The translations under genes and the position numbers were made by a program. From the NCBI GenBank assembly GCA_964483325.1, contig CAZAAW010000015.1:1-58206 (forward strand): a DNA stretch of 58,206 nucleotides, in the 5' to 3' direction. A model generated the notes under the pieces. The model had not been told where the DNA came from, did no database searches, and saw only the letters and a list, made by a program, of their open reading frames with translations. The DNA is from CAZAAW01 sp964483325 (GTDB lineage Bacteria; Pseudomonadota; Alphaproteobacteria; Rhizobiales; Kaistiaceae). Below are positions 45,100 to 54,578 of this stretch, in pieces (position 1 is the stretch's first letter; every line of letters begins with the position of its first letter).

Positions 45100-46008
45100 T
45101 CAGGCGGCGGAGGGTCGGCGGCTCGCGACGGCAATGTCGCGTCTGAGCATCGTCACCTTCACCGTCGACCTGCCGAAGAAATGATAGCCGGAGCCGCCCT
45201 CGGCGATGATGTCGAGGAAGGCATCGGGATGGGTGACGCGCACGCCGCCGAGCAAGTGGCAGCCCCGGTCAAAGAAGGCGTCCGGGAGCAGGGTCGCCGT
45301 CGGGCCGACGACCGCGATGCGCGTTGAGGGCCGCGCCAACGCGATCAGGTCGCCGAGCGTGTCGTTGACGAGCGTGGTGCCGGTGATGATGAGCACGTCC
45401 GCCCGGGGAACCACTTCGGGCGCCAGCTCGGCCGGGCGAAAGAACGGCAGCTCGTGTGGCTTGAGGGTGGAGGGATCCTGCTCCAGCACGAAGTAGCTGG
45501 CGCCCATGCGGCCGAGCTTGCGCAGGAACGGCCCGAAGGCGCCCACGATGACGGCCGTCTCGTGCGGCTGGACCTCCGCCGCGTCGAACGCATCGACGTC
45601 TTCGGCAAGATCGAATCTCTGATCCGGTCCGCGCTGCTCCATCACCAGCTGCGCAAGGGCATTCAGCGTCGCGATGCCCACGGCGCGGCGGACGCCCCTC
45701 TGCCCGACGGCCTCGTCGAGAAGGCCCTCGGCGCGCCGGCCGACCAGCTTGCCCGGAAACGGCATCGCCATCGCGGAGGACGGGCAACATACCGCCTCGG
45801 GGATTTCCTTGACCGGCGTGGCGCAGGTTCCGGCATGCCCGGTGGACAGTTTCACCCCGGTGAAGAAGAGGCCGATCACGCCCCGCTCGACCACGATGTC
45901 GTCGAGCGCGCGCCCCAGTTCGTCGCGCACGATCCCGACCGTCCTCTCAAGAATAGTGTCCGTCACGACAGCACCGCCGATCCCCGAAACCGAAGACGTC
46001 CCGCGCAT
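45100..46008 (-). CDS. DUF364 (putative heavy-metal chelation) protein
   Basis: 302 residues. The N-terminal part carries IGLFFTGVKLSTGHAGTCATPVKEIPEAVCCPSSAMAMPFPG, and the C-terminal Rossmann-like domain has AVIVGAFGPFLRKL, VLIITGTTLVNDTLGDLIALA and RIAVVGPTATLLPDAFF, typical of DUF364. Family members cluster with FecCD-type metal importers, as here, and are thought to bind metal or a metallo-cofactor. Start at 46008 is the first in-frame ATG after the intergenic region; a GTG at 45966 is an alternative. Divergent from the importer operon. Confidence 0.8.
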   Translation of the reverse strand: MRGTSSVSGIGGAVVTDTILERTVGIVRDELGRALDDIVVERGVIGLFFTGVKLSTGHAGTCATPVKEIPEAVCCPSSAMAMPFPGKLVGRRAEGLLDEAVGQRGVRRAVGIATLNALAQLVMEQRGPDQRFDLAEDVDAFDAAEVQPHETAVIVGAFGPFLRKLGRMGASYFVLEQDPSTLKPHELPFFRPAELAPEVVPRADVLIITGTTLVNDTLGDLIALARPSTRIAVVGPTATLLPDAFFDRGCHLLGGVRVTHPDAFLDIIAEGGSGYHFFGRSTVKVTMLRRDIAVASRRPSAA

Positions 46009-46237
46009 CGTGCCAAAACGGTCGGCACAACGGGCCGGCGAAAGAGGTACCCGCCGCCATGGCGGCCGTCTTTGACGCGGCTCAATCCGGACTGGTGCTT
46101 TTCCTTCACGGCGGGTTCCGCCGGCGGGAAACGGGGGCCGTAGACGCGCCGATGCCCCGGTACCGACGCACGGCTCGGGCACTGCCCGCCACCTTCGCCA
46201 GGCATATCGCCGGCCAATGTTACCAGCGTGTAACCGG

Positions 46238-46263
46238 TCGATATATCCAGTTGGATATAACGA
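46238..46263. promoter_or_regulatory. candidate ModE-type Mo-box operator
   Basis: A 26-bp near-perfect palindrome: TCGATATATCC-AG on the left mirrors TT-GGATATAACGA on the right, with mismatches only at 46241/46260 and at the central pair. The half-site CGnTATAT...ATATAACG agrees with my memory of the Mo-box bound by molybdate-responsive ModE/MopA regulators. It is the only AT-rich palindrome in this GC-rich divergent region and lies 42 nt before the first gene of the importer operon, where a bound repressor would block transcription. Confidence 0.6.
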
Positions 46264-46283
46264 GGCCGGACCTTCGTCCGGCC
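46264..46283 (+). promoter_or_regulatory. 5'-leader hairpin of the importer operon
   Basis: GGCCGGAC and GTCCGGCC form a perfect 8-bp stem closed by the tetraloop CTTC. It starts at the base after the candidate Mo-box and ends 21 nt before the ATG, ahead of the ribosome site GAGGAAGGG. It may protect the mRNA 5' end. Confidence 0.45.
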
Positions 46284-46304
46284 GTATCGTTGAGGAAGGG
46301 ACCC

Positions 46305-46568
46305 ATGAACACTGCAGGAACCAGGAACAAGACGGCGCCGGAGCCCGTCGCTCTGACCAAGATGTGCGAACTGCATGGCATCGCCATCCCGCCCGCGGGA
46401 GAGCTTGCCGAGCGATTCAGCAAGGCCTTTCCCGCAGCGTCCTACGACGCCGAGGCCGGTGAATGGCGGATGGCCTGGAAGAAGGGCTCCTATACGGAGT
46501 CCAATGCCCGCCTCGAGGCGTTCTTCGCCGAGAACGGGCTCGACGTCAGCCACATCGACAGATGCTAG
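46305..46568 (+). CDS. 87-aa protein leading the metal importer operon, unknown family
   Basis: Start at 46305 with GAGGAAGGG upstream. The sequence is soluble, mixed alpha/beta, with one Cys near the middle (MCELHGIAIPPAGELAERFSKAFP), a Trp pair (GEWRMAWKKGSYTESNARLEAFFAENG) and a C-terminal Cys (SHIDRC). The MCELHG Cys and His and the terminal Cys are possible metal ligands. Its end overlaps the permease start by 7 nt, so it is clearly part of the operon. I do not recognise the family; a small metal-binding or regulatory partner of the importer is my inference. Confidence 0.75.
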   Translation: MNTAGTRNKTAPEPVALTKMCELHGIAIPPAGELAERFSKAFPAASYDAEAGEWRMAWKKGSYTESNARLEAFFAENGLDVSHIDRC

Positions 46569-47622
46569 AGCGCATGGCCGCGCGCGCCTCGGCGATGCGC
46601 CAGGGGCGCGGCGGCGTCTCCCGCAACCGGGTCATGCTGGCGGCGCTCGTCGTGCTGCTTGCGGCGCTGGCGGTCCTGTCGCTCGGGATAGGCAGGGTGG
46701 CCATCCCGCCGGACCGGGTGCTGGCGATCCTCGCTTCCCGCCTCCTTCCCATCGAGCCGCACTGGAGCGCCGGTGAGGAGCTCATCGTCCTGAACGTTAG
46801 GCTGCCGCGCATCTGCGCCGCCATCATGATCGGCGCGGCGCTGGCCGCGGCCGGTGCAGCCTACCAGAACCTTTTCCGCAACCCGATCGTCTCTCCCGAC
46901 ATCCTCGGCGTGTCGGCCGGAGCCGGCCTCGGCGCCTCGCTCGCGGTGATGTTCAATCTGGGGGTGTTGGGCATCCAGGGATCGGCGTTCGGCGCCGGGC
47001 TCCTGGCGGTGGTGCTCTGCTTCTCGATCGGGCAGGCCATCAACCGGCACTCGCTGATCGTCCTCGTCCTCGTGGGTGTCGTCATCGCCGCCTTCTTCCA
47101 GGCCATGATCTCGGTCCTGAAGATCGTCGCCGACCCGGTCGACGTGCTCCCGGTCATCACGTTCTGGCTGCTGGGCGGGCTGAACAAGATTACCCCCGGT
47201 GACCTGCCGGTCGTTGCGGCGGGGATCGGGGCGAGCCTGCTCCTGCTTCATGCGCTCCGCTGGCAGGTGAACGTGATGAGCGTGGGCGAGGAGGAGGCCC
47301 GCAATCTCGGCGTCAATGTCGGGCTGATCCGGGTCTTGCTGGTGCTTGCGTCGACGCTGATGACGGCGGCCGCCGTCTCGATCTCGGGCATCGTCGGCTG
47401 GGTCGGGCTGGTGGTGCCGCACATCGCGCGCATGCTGGTCGGGCCGGGCTTCGAGCGCATGTTCCCGGTCGCGATCGTCGCGGGAGCGCTGTTCGTGCTG
47501 CTGGTGGACGATTTTGCCCGCGCCGCGAGCTCGATGGAGCTGCCGCTGGGCATCGTCACCAGCGTCATCGGTGCGCCGCTGTTCATCGCCCTGCTCATGC
47601 GCGCCCGGACCGCGTGGGCGTG

Positions 47623-47623
<1 letters not shown>
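46562..47623 (+). CDS. FecCD-type ABC importer permease
   Basis: 353 residues with about ten transmembrane helices. Family motifs: RLPRICAAIMIGAALAAAGAAYQNLFRNPI (the RLPR and QNLFRNP signatures), SPDILGVSAGAGLGASLAV, EEARNLGVNVGLIRVLLVL, and ISGIVGWVGLVVPHIARMLVG (EAA-like loop contacting the ATPase). This family imports siderophores, heme, vitamin B12 and also molybdate/tungstate (MolBC of Haemophilus). ATG at 46562 overlaps the upstream gene; later in-frame ATGs at 46574 and 46595 are possible starts. Confidence 0.92.
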
Positions 47624-48415
<792 letters not shown>

Positions 48416-48423
<8 letters not shown>

Positions 48424-49435
48424 GCTCGCATTCGGCCTTGTGGCCGTCCTAAGTATGAGCGTTCCCGGTACTGGCGCCTTCGCCCGCGACATCACCGACA
48501 TGACCGGCCGCACCGTGACGGTGCCCGACACTATCGAGCGGGTGATCACCATCGGCTCAGTACCGGTGATCAACAGTTTCGTCTTCGCAGTCGGCAAGGC
48601 CGATACGCTGGCCGAGGGCCTGCCGGTGCGCTTCAATCCCAAGCGCTGGGCGTGGCAGTTCGTCTTCGCGCCGCAGCTGGCGGACGGGCCGGAGCTGCAG
48701 GATTCCAACTACGCCCCCGACGTGGAGAAGATCCTCAGCGTTGCACCGGACGTAGCGCTGAGCTTCGAGCAGTCGACTGCGGACACGCTCGCCGCCGTCG
48801 GCATCCCCACCGTGATCCTGCGCATCCAGACGCCCGACGACGTCAAGGCCGGCGTCAGGCTGGTGGGCGACCTGCTCGGCAATGCGCAGATCGGCGAAGA
48901 CTATGCGCGCTATTTCGATGCCACGCTGGCGCGCATCGCTGCCAAGGTCGATGCCATCCCGCCTGACCAGCGGCCGACCGTGCTCTATCTGAACCCGGCC
49001 AACATGACGCAGCCGCACCGGGTGGCGGAGTGGTGGTTGGGCGCCGCGGGCGCCCGCAGCGTCACCGACGACGGCCATGCCGAGGAGGTTCTGAGCCTTA
49101 CGACCGAAACGGTGGTCGGCGCCAATCCGGACTACATCGTGCTGTCCGATCCGGCGCATATCGAGGTGCTGGCGGGAGACGCCACGCTGTCGCAACTCGA
49201 CGCGGTGAAGAACGGCCGCGTCCTGGTCGCGCCCATGGGAGCCCATACCTGGGGCAACCGCACGGTGGAGCAGATCCTCACGGTCCTGTGGGCGGCGAGC
49301 GCGTTCCACCCGGACCTGTTCCCGCACTCGGATCTGGTCGCCGAGGTGAAGACCTTCTACGCGACCTTCTTCAGGACCGAACTGAGCGACAGCCAGGTCG
49401 AGTCGATCCTGAACAGCGGCCGCGGGGGCTCATGA
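48416..49435 (+). CDS. periplasmic metal/metal-chelate binding protein
   Basis: 339 residues with signal peptide (KLAFGLVAVLSMSVPGTGAFA). The class III binding-protein fold shows ITDMTGRTVTVPDTIERVITIGSVPVINSFVFAVGKADTLAEGLP, the usual FecB-like opening, then EKILSVAPDVALSF and VLYLNPANMTQPHRVAEWWLG. Many FecB proteins recognise siderophores; MolA recognises molybdate or tungstate. The start overlaps the ATPase gene by 8 nt. Ligand identity rests on the nearby Mo-box candidate and needs experiment. Confidence 0.9.
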
Positions 49436-49747
49436 CATCCACGCCTGCCGCCACGCCCGGCATGGGCAGCCAAGCGAGGTCGCGGCGGCCCGGGCAGCGG
49501 TCTATCGCGCTCGTTCTCGGTCATGATCCCCGGCGCCTCCATCGTGACCTCGGGCGCCCATGGCTTTGCTATGACGATGCTTTTCGCACGAAAGCATTTC
49601 GCCCTCCGAGTCCAAAGGGTCATGTCCTAATCGGCCTTTCGAGATCGTTGGGCCGAGAGCTTAGTCTTGTCGAAATTGGCGCGCTGGACGAGATGAAACT
49701 GGGCACCGCTATGTTATTGCGGGGCCTTTGTAATTTCTGTCGGCAAC
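49436..49747. other. 312-nt region with a possible truncated gene
   Basis: An ATG at 49432 overlaps the binding-protein stop as ATGA, which normally marks a cotranslated next gene, yet no frame continues with sensible sequence. A different forward frame reads FSVMIPGASIVTSGAHGFAMTMLFARKHF before stopping at about 49629, like a fragment of a membrane protein. Composition falls toward the inserted ATPase gene. It looks like a gene truncated when the neighbouring element inserted. Confidence 0.4.
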
Positions 49748-51415
49748 TTACCCTTGTGACACCTCGTTCGGCAGACTGCCAAACAGCCCGCGCAGAAAAC
49801 CCAAGGCGACAGCATCCTCCTGCAACACCGTCCTCACGGCAGCTTCATAATCCGGCCTTGATATGCCGATGGTATCCACGATCCGGGCGAACACCGCGCT
49901 TTCGCGCAAGGGGTAGCGCTGGAGCAGACCGTTATAGTCATTCGCCCCAACCAGCGCATCGAACCGCTGTTCCTCAGCAGACCGGAGGGCGTTTGTGTCC
50001 ACCCGGATGACGATCTCCGGCTTGGTCTTTACGTCTTCACGGTTTGGCAACGTGTCGAAGATTTCCCGGCGTACAAGCCGCTCAACCGATTTCAGGATCA
50101 AGTGATCGCGCTGCGGGACTGCGGCAGCTACGGCCGCTTGAATGGCATTGCCCAACAGCGTTTGAGCGTTGCCGCCAGTCATAGATGCTTTTCGCTGCGC
50201 GACCAGCTCGATCATGCGCGGATGAAAATACAGAGACTCAACGGAGAAATGCGTTAGGGCGAATACGCCCAGAGTCCAGAGGCGGGTGATGTCATCCGCT
50301 GTTCGCTGGTCGTTGTCGACAATCCCCCATGCACTGACCCAGTGCATTCCTTCCGCTTCTCGCAGCCCGCGCACCGCATGCTCTACGTCGCGACAACTGG
50401 CCTTCGGGATCACCGATACTTGCGGAAACAGCAGGCTGTAGAGCGGCGCGTCCAGGCTTCTTTCCGTGCCTTCGACAAATATGATCCTGTAACGTGCGCC
50501 CAGAATGTCGCGCTTCAGTTCGTCGTCTATGGGGGCATTGGAAGGCAGAAAGTCAGCCTTCCAAGCGGTCGGGTTGGAGTCTTGATATTTGCAGGATCGA
50601 ACCAGAAGCGTTTGCGCGCTCGGATTGTCCACCGGCAGCATGATCTCGTGAGTCGAGACGACGAAGGCGCAATCGCTGCGTTTTGAAAGCAGCAGCGACA
50701 AAAGCGGGGAAATGATCGAACGGTGAAGGTGGCGCTCCGGCTCATCGATGATTACAAGGCTGCCCGGGGCGGCGGTTAGCACGTCAGCGGCAATCAAGAA
50801 GGCGTTTCGTTCACCGTCGGACAGCTCCGCTACACTATAGGGTGTATTGCCTTCGCGCCGCGCAACTACTTTCTGCCTTTCTTCCAGGCTGATCTCGATG
50901 GGAATATTCGACAGTCGCATCAGTTCGTTGATGACCTGAATCGGCGCGGGAGTCTTGGCCTTTTCCTTAGCGCCCGCCATGTCGTCCGCGCGAACGAGGG
51001 CGGCTATCGCCCGCTCCAGCATCGTATCAGCGTCTATGAGGTCATAGATCGCAAGCCCCGTCCTCTCGGCGGCGTGGTCCTGCTTGAATCGGGACTGCTC
51101 TTGCCGATCGTGTGATCGGATATTGCGCTCAAGGTCATCACGCGACCGCGGGGTCATATCGAGCGAGTTGGAGGTGAACCAAGTTTGCCGGTGCGCAGCG
51201 ATGCGCTTCGCATTCTGATGATGCTTCCGGAATATACGGGAAACCAGACTCGATTTCCCCGTGCCGTTGGCACCAAGGATGAACAATATTTCTCCGAGCT
51301 TTAGCGTGTAGCTGACGTTTTGCTCCGCCTCGTTGGGAAACTCAATTTCAAACGATTCCGGCATACCTTCCTTTCTTAGCGAGCGACTCTCGCAGTCAAA
51401 ATTGAACAGAGCCAT
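49748..51415 (-). CDS. fused ATPase-TOPRIM (AAA + DUF4435) protein, PARIS-like defence candidate
   Basis: 555 residues. N-terminal ABC-type ATPase: Walker A GANGTGKS (48-55), signature LSDGE (199-203), Walker B LVIIDEPERHLH (220-231), H-loop STHE. From about residue 300 a DUF4435/TOPRIM-like nuclease domain: IIFVEGTERSLDAPLYSLLFP (Glu in FVEG), WGIVDNDQR (Asp-x-Asp, 367-369) and FALTHFSVESLYFHP. PARIS systems pair such an ATPase (AriA) with a DUF4435 nuclease (AriB), sometimes fused. Start 51415 is the longest; ATG 51364 has the better ribosome site (AAGGAAGG). Lower GC and tRNA position indicate transfer. Confidence 0.85.
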   Translation of the reverse strand: MALFNFDCESRSLRKEGMPESFEIEFPNEAEQNVSYTLKLGEILFILGANGTGKSSLVSRIFRKHHQNAKRIAAHRQTWFTSNSLDMTPRSRDDLERNIRSHDRQEQSRFKQDHAAERTGLAIYDLIDADTMLERAIAALVRADDMAGAKEKAKTPAPIQVINELMRLSNIPIEISLEERQKVVARREGNTPYSVAELSDGERNAFLIAADVLTAAPGSLVIIDEPERHLHRSIISPLLSLLLSKRSDCAFVVSTHEIMLPVDNPSAQTLLVRSCKYQDSNPTAWKADFLPSNAPIDDELKRDILGARYRIIFVEGTERSLDAPLYSLLFPQVSVIPKASCRDVEHAVRGLREAEGMHWVSAWGIVDNDQRTADDITRLWTLGVFALTHFSVESLYFHPRMIELVAQRKASMTGGNAQTLLGNAIQAAVAAAVPQRDHLILKSVERLVRREIFDTLPNREDVKTKPEIVIRVDTNALRSAEEQRFDALVGANDYNGLLQRYPLRESAVFARIVDTIGISRPDYEAAVRTVLQEDAVALGFLRGLFGSLPNEVSQG

Positions 51416-51495
51416 GGTCGCATCAGCGTTGACACCCGGTTCTCAACTCTGTCCGGTCTCAAGAAGACGATGCGACAAAATCAATAGGATAGAAA

Positions 51496-51572
<77 letters not shown>

Positions 51573-51732
51573 TCGTGAGGCCGTGATGGGCCGCCCCCGC
51601 CTTGTACTCGAAGGGTGGGGATCGGACAACCGGGGGACGGCAGCGGGACGGCGCGCCGCGCCGATGCGATTTCGTCCACGTACCAACGGCCGTCGATCCC
51701 ATGCTCCACGCGGCGGATGCGTCAATTCTGCG

Positions 51733-53181
51733 TCAGACGGCGCTGCCGGCGGCTTCGGCCTGCGGCTGTCCGCCCGGGCGGCGCGGATGGCCGCGGACGA
51801 GGGCCGCGGAGACGAGGGCCGAGATCAGCGCGATGACGGTGCAGATCTCCAGCGCCCGCTGCAGGCCGAGGACGAAGGCGTCGGCCGGGCCGAGGCCGAT
51901 GGCGGCGGCGCTCTTCGCCTGCGCCGCCAAGATGGCGCCGATCAGGGCGATGCCGAGCGCCCCGCCGACCTGGCGGAAGGTGTTGAGCATGCCCGAGCCG
52001 ACGCCGGCCTTTTCCTGCGGCACCGCCGAGAGGGCGGCGGCCGTCATCGGCGACATGGTCGAGGCCATGCCGACGCCGCCCAGCAGGAGCGCCGGCAGCA
52101 GCGTCCAGAAGGTCGTGGAGGCGTCGATGCGTGACAGCAGGAACAGTGCTCCCGTCAGGCACAGCATGCCGAAGGTCATCACCCAGCGCGGCCCGATGCG
52201 GTCGACGACGCGGCCGGCCAGCGGCGCCGCGACGGTGATCAGCAGCGTCATCGGCAGGAAGGCGGCGCCGGCCCCGACCGCCGTGTAGCCGAGGATGTTC
52301 TGCATGAACAGCGAGATGAAGAAGAACATGCCGAACATCGCCAGCGACACCAGCACGGCGACGATATTGGCGCCGACGAAGGTGCCGTTAGTGAGGAGGC
52401 GCATGTCGAACAGCGGCGTCTTCTGGCTGAGCTCCAGCACGGCGAAGGCGATGAAGCCGACGATGGCGAGACCGAACAGGGCGAGGATAGTCGGCGAGGT
52501 CCAGCCGAAGCTGTTGCCCTCAATCAGCGCATAGACCAGCGCGAAGAAGGCGATGCCTGAGCTGACCAGGCCCGGCAGGTCGAGGCGCTGCTGGCGCGAG
52601 GTGTCGCGCGATTCCCGGATGATGGCGACGGCGGCGAGGAAGCCGATGATGCCGACCGGGATGTTGATGAAGAAGATCCAGTTCCAGGCGACGTGCTGGG
52701 TCAGCAGGCCACCGATCAGCGGGCCGACCGACAGGGCGACCGCCGAGACGCCGGCCCAGATGCCGAGCGCCGTGCCGCGCTGCTGCGGCGGGAAGGCGTT
52801 GACGATGATCGACAGCGTCGCCGGCATCATCATCGCCGCGCCTGCGCCCTGGACGACGCGGGCAACGATCAGGAACATCGCCGACGGCGCCAGGCCGCAG
52901 GCCAGCGACGAGGCGGTGAAGAGCGTCAGGCCGAGCAGGAAGATCAGCTTGCGGCCATACATGTCGGCGAGCTTGCCGCCGGTCAGCATCAGCACCGCGA
53001 AGCTCAGCGCATAGCCGGTGACGATCCATTCAAGCTGCTCGAGGCTGACGCCGAGATCGGCCTGGATGGCCGGCAGGGCGACGTTCACCACCGTGTTGTC
53101 GAGCATGATCATGAATAGGGCGAAGCCCACGGCGGCGAGCGTCCACCACTTGCGATTTTCTTCCGTGATGAGCGAAGCCAT
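51733..53181 (-). CDS. DHA2-family MFS drug efflux transporter
   Basis: 482 residues, fourteen-helix EmrB/QacA type. Motif A GGKLADMYGRKLIFLLG after helix 2 and motif C-like GPLIGGLLTQHVAWNWIFFINIPVG in helix 5 identify the drug:H+ antiporter family 2; the first helix contains LDNTVVNVALPAIQADL, a DHA2 hallmark. Start at 53181 (MASLITEENRKWW) has AGGACGG upstream. No TetR/MarR regulator or membrane-fusion partner lies next to it. Substrates cannot be predicted. Confidence 0.92.
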   Translation of the reverse strand: MASLITEENRKWWTLAAVGFALFMIMLDNTVVNVALPAIQADLGVSLEQLEWIVTGYALSFAVLMLTGGKLADMYGRKLIFLLGLTLFTASSLACGLAPSAMFLIVARVVQGAGAAMMMPATLSIIVNAFPPQQRGTALGIWAGVSAVALSVGPLIGGLLTQHVAWNWIFFINIPVGIIGFLAAVAIIRESRDTSRQQRLDLPGLVSSGIAFFALVYALIEGNSFGWTSPTILALFGLAIVGFIAFAVLELSQKTPLFDMRLLTNGTFVGANIVAVLVSLAMFGMFFFISLFMQNILGYTAVGAGAAFLPMTLLITVAAPLAGRVVDRIGPRWVMTFGMLCLTGALFLLSRIDASTTFWTLLPALLLGGVGMASTMSPMTAAALSAVPQEKAGVGSGMLNTFRQVGGALGIALIGAILAAQAKSAAAIGLGPADAFVLGLQRALEICTVIALISALVSAALVRGHPRRPGGQPQAEAAGSAV

Positions 53182-53344
53182 CGAGGACCGTCCTGCTGCT
53201 GCGGTGCAATAAGGGTGGCTTAGATGGGCGCCCCGATGCTCCGGGGGAAGCCGGCTGCCGCCGGCGCCATCATTTTTTCCGCTAAACGCCGTCACCCGTG
53301 GCTTTTACGCCACAGGCCTTCATCGCCCGTGGTGCAGGCGCTCC

Positions 53345-54472
53345 TCAGGCGCGGCGGCGGGATCGTGCTGTTGCGGCTGGTTTTTCTTCGCGGGGCGGGC
53401 TTGGCGGCAGCAGGGCGAGGGCCGGTTGCTCGATCAGCTTGCGTGACAGTAGCGCCGCGCCGATGGCGAGTGGCGCGGCCAGGGCGGCGTTGGCGTAGCC
53501 GGTCTGGCCCGGCGCGACGAGGAGCTGCTGGATGGGCCAGGCGTAGAGAAAGATGCCGTAGGCGATGTCGCCGGCGGCGCCGATGCCGAGGGGCGGCAGG
53601 GCGAAGGCGGCGTAGAGCAGCAGGTAGACGAGGCAGAACGGGAATACCTGGTCGAAGACCGGCGTGTGGAGGGAGGCTGCGGCGACGGCGATCGCCAACG
53701 CCGCGAAAAGCGGGTGCAGGACCAGCCTGTCGCGGTTCAGCCAGGCGGTCATGCCGAGCAGGAAGAAGAGCAACAGCCGCTCAGAGCCGGGCGGAATGAA
53801 CGGAAAGTAGCCCGGCCACAGGATCAGCAGCAGCGCCAGGCCGAAGATCAGGACCGTCGCCAGGCTGCGCTGCGCCAGGAGGCCGACGGCACCGGCGGCC
53901 AGCGCCAGGATGGCGCAGCGGATGCCGGCGGCGAGCACCCAGAGCGGCTCGTTGACGGCCGACGAATAGGGCTTGCCGTCGAAGACGCCGGGAAGGTTCC
54001 AGCCGGCCTCGACCAGCGAGGCGGTCAGCAGATATTCCCAGGTCTGGGTGTCGGCGAAATAGCTGGCGAGCGGCCGGCTGGTGACGGCCGGCCCGAGCAC
54101 GAAGACCGTCAGCAGCACGCAGGCGATCAGCGCCGGATAGATGCGCAGGACAAGGCCGAGCGCCCAGCGCTTCACGCCGTGCCGGGCGATGCCTGCCGCG
54201 GCGACAAACCCGGCGAGGGCGAAGAGGCCGTGGAAGGCGATGCCGCTGGCCGAGCTGTGGCCGCTGAGGAGGCGGCTGACCGGGTCCGGCCCGGAGGCGG
54301 TGACGGCGAAGCCGCTGCCGAGCACCAGCAGCGCCGTCAGCATCAGCCAGAGCAGCGGAAGATTGTTGCACCGGGAGCCGTCGAACGCTCCCAGCCGGCG
54401 GACCTGCACGGCACTGACCCCCAGACCGGCGCCGCGGCGCCGCACCCCGGGGCACGTAAACCATCGGCCCAT
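53345..54472 (-). CDS. acyltransferase family 3 (OafA-like) membrane protein
   Basis: 375 residues, about ten hydrophobic helices with SGIAFHGLFALAGFVAAAGIARHG and LGLVLRIYPALIACVLLTVFVLGP, which follow the pattern of Acyltransferase_3 proteins that acylate surface glycans (RIYP motif). The N-terminal His motif of well-conserved members is not evident (RRLGAFDGSRCNN), so activity is uncertain. Start at 54472 (MGRWFTCPG) is the least constrained choice; a later start is possible. Confidence 0.7.
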   Translation of the reverse strand: MGRWFTCPGVRRRGAGLGVSAVQVRRLGAFDGSRCNNLPLLWLMLTALLVLGSGFAVTASGPDPVSRLLSGHSSASGIAFHGLFALAGFVAAAGIARHGVKRWALGLVLRIYPALIACVLLTVFVLGPAVTSRPLASYFADTQTWEYLLTASLVEAGWNLPGVFDGKPYSSAVNEPLWVLAAGIRCAILALAAGAVGLLAQRSLATVLIFGLALLLILWPGYFPFIPPGSERLLLFFLLGMTAWLNRDRLVLHPLFAALAIAVAAASLHTPVFDQVFPFCLVYLLLYAAFALPPLGIGAAGDIAYGIFLYAWPIQQLLVAPGQTGYANAALAAPLAIGAALLSRKLIEQPALALLPPSPPREEKPAATARSRRRA

Positions 54473-54578
54473 GCCGGAGTCAAAAGGCGCCGGTGCACCG
54501 GCATCTGGCATCGGCGGCGCTTTTCCGCCACAAGTCGGCGCCTCCCTCTGCCCTCCCGACGCCTCTCGCGCTGAGTCG

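Noticed and set aside
49680..49700. GAAATTGGCGCG-like word as the distal att site of the PARIS-like insertion
   Set aside because: It shares only about a dozen loosely aligned bases with the tRNA 3' end; too short and gapped to support an att repeat.
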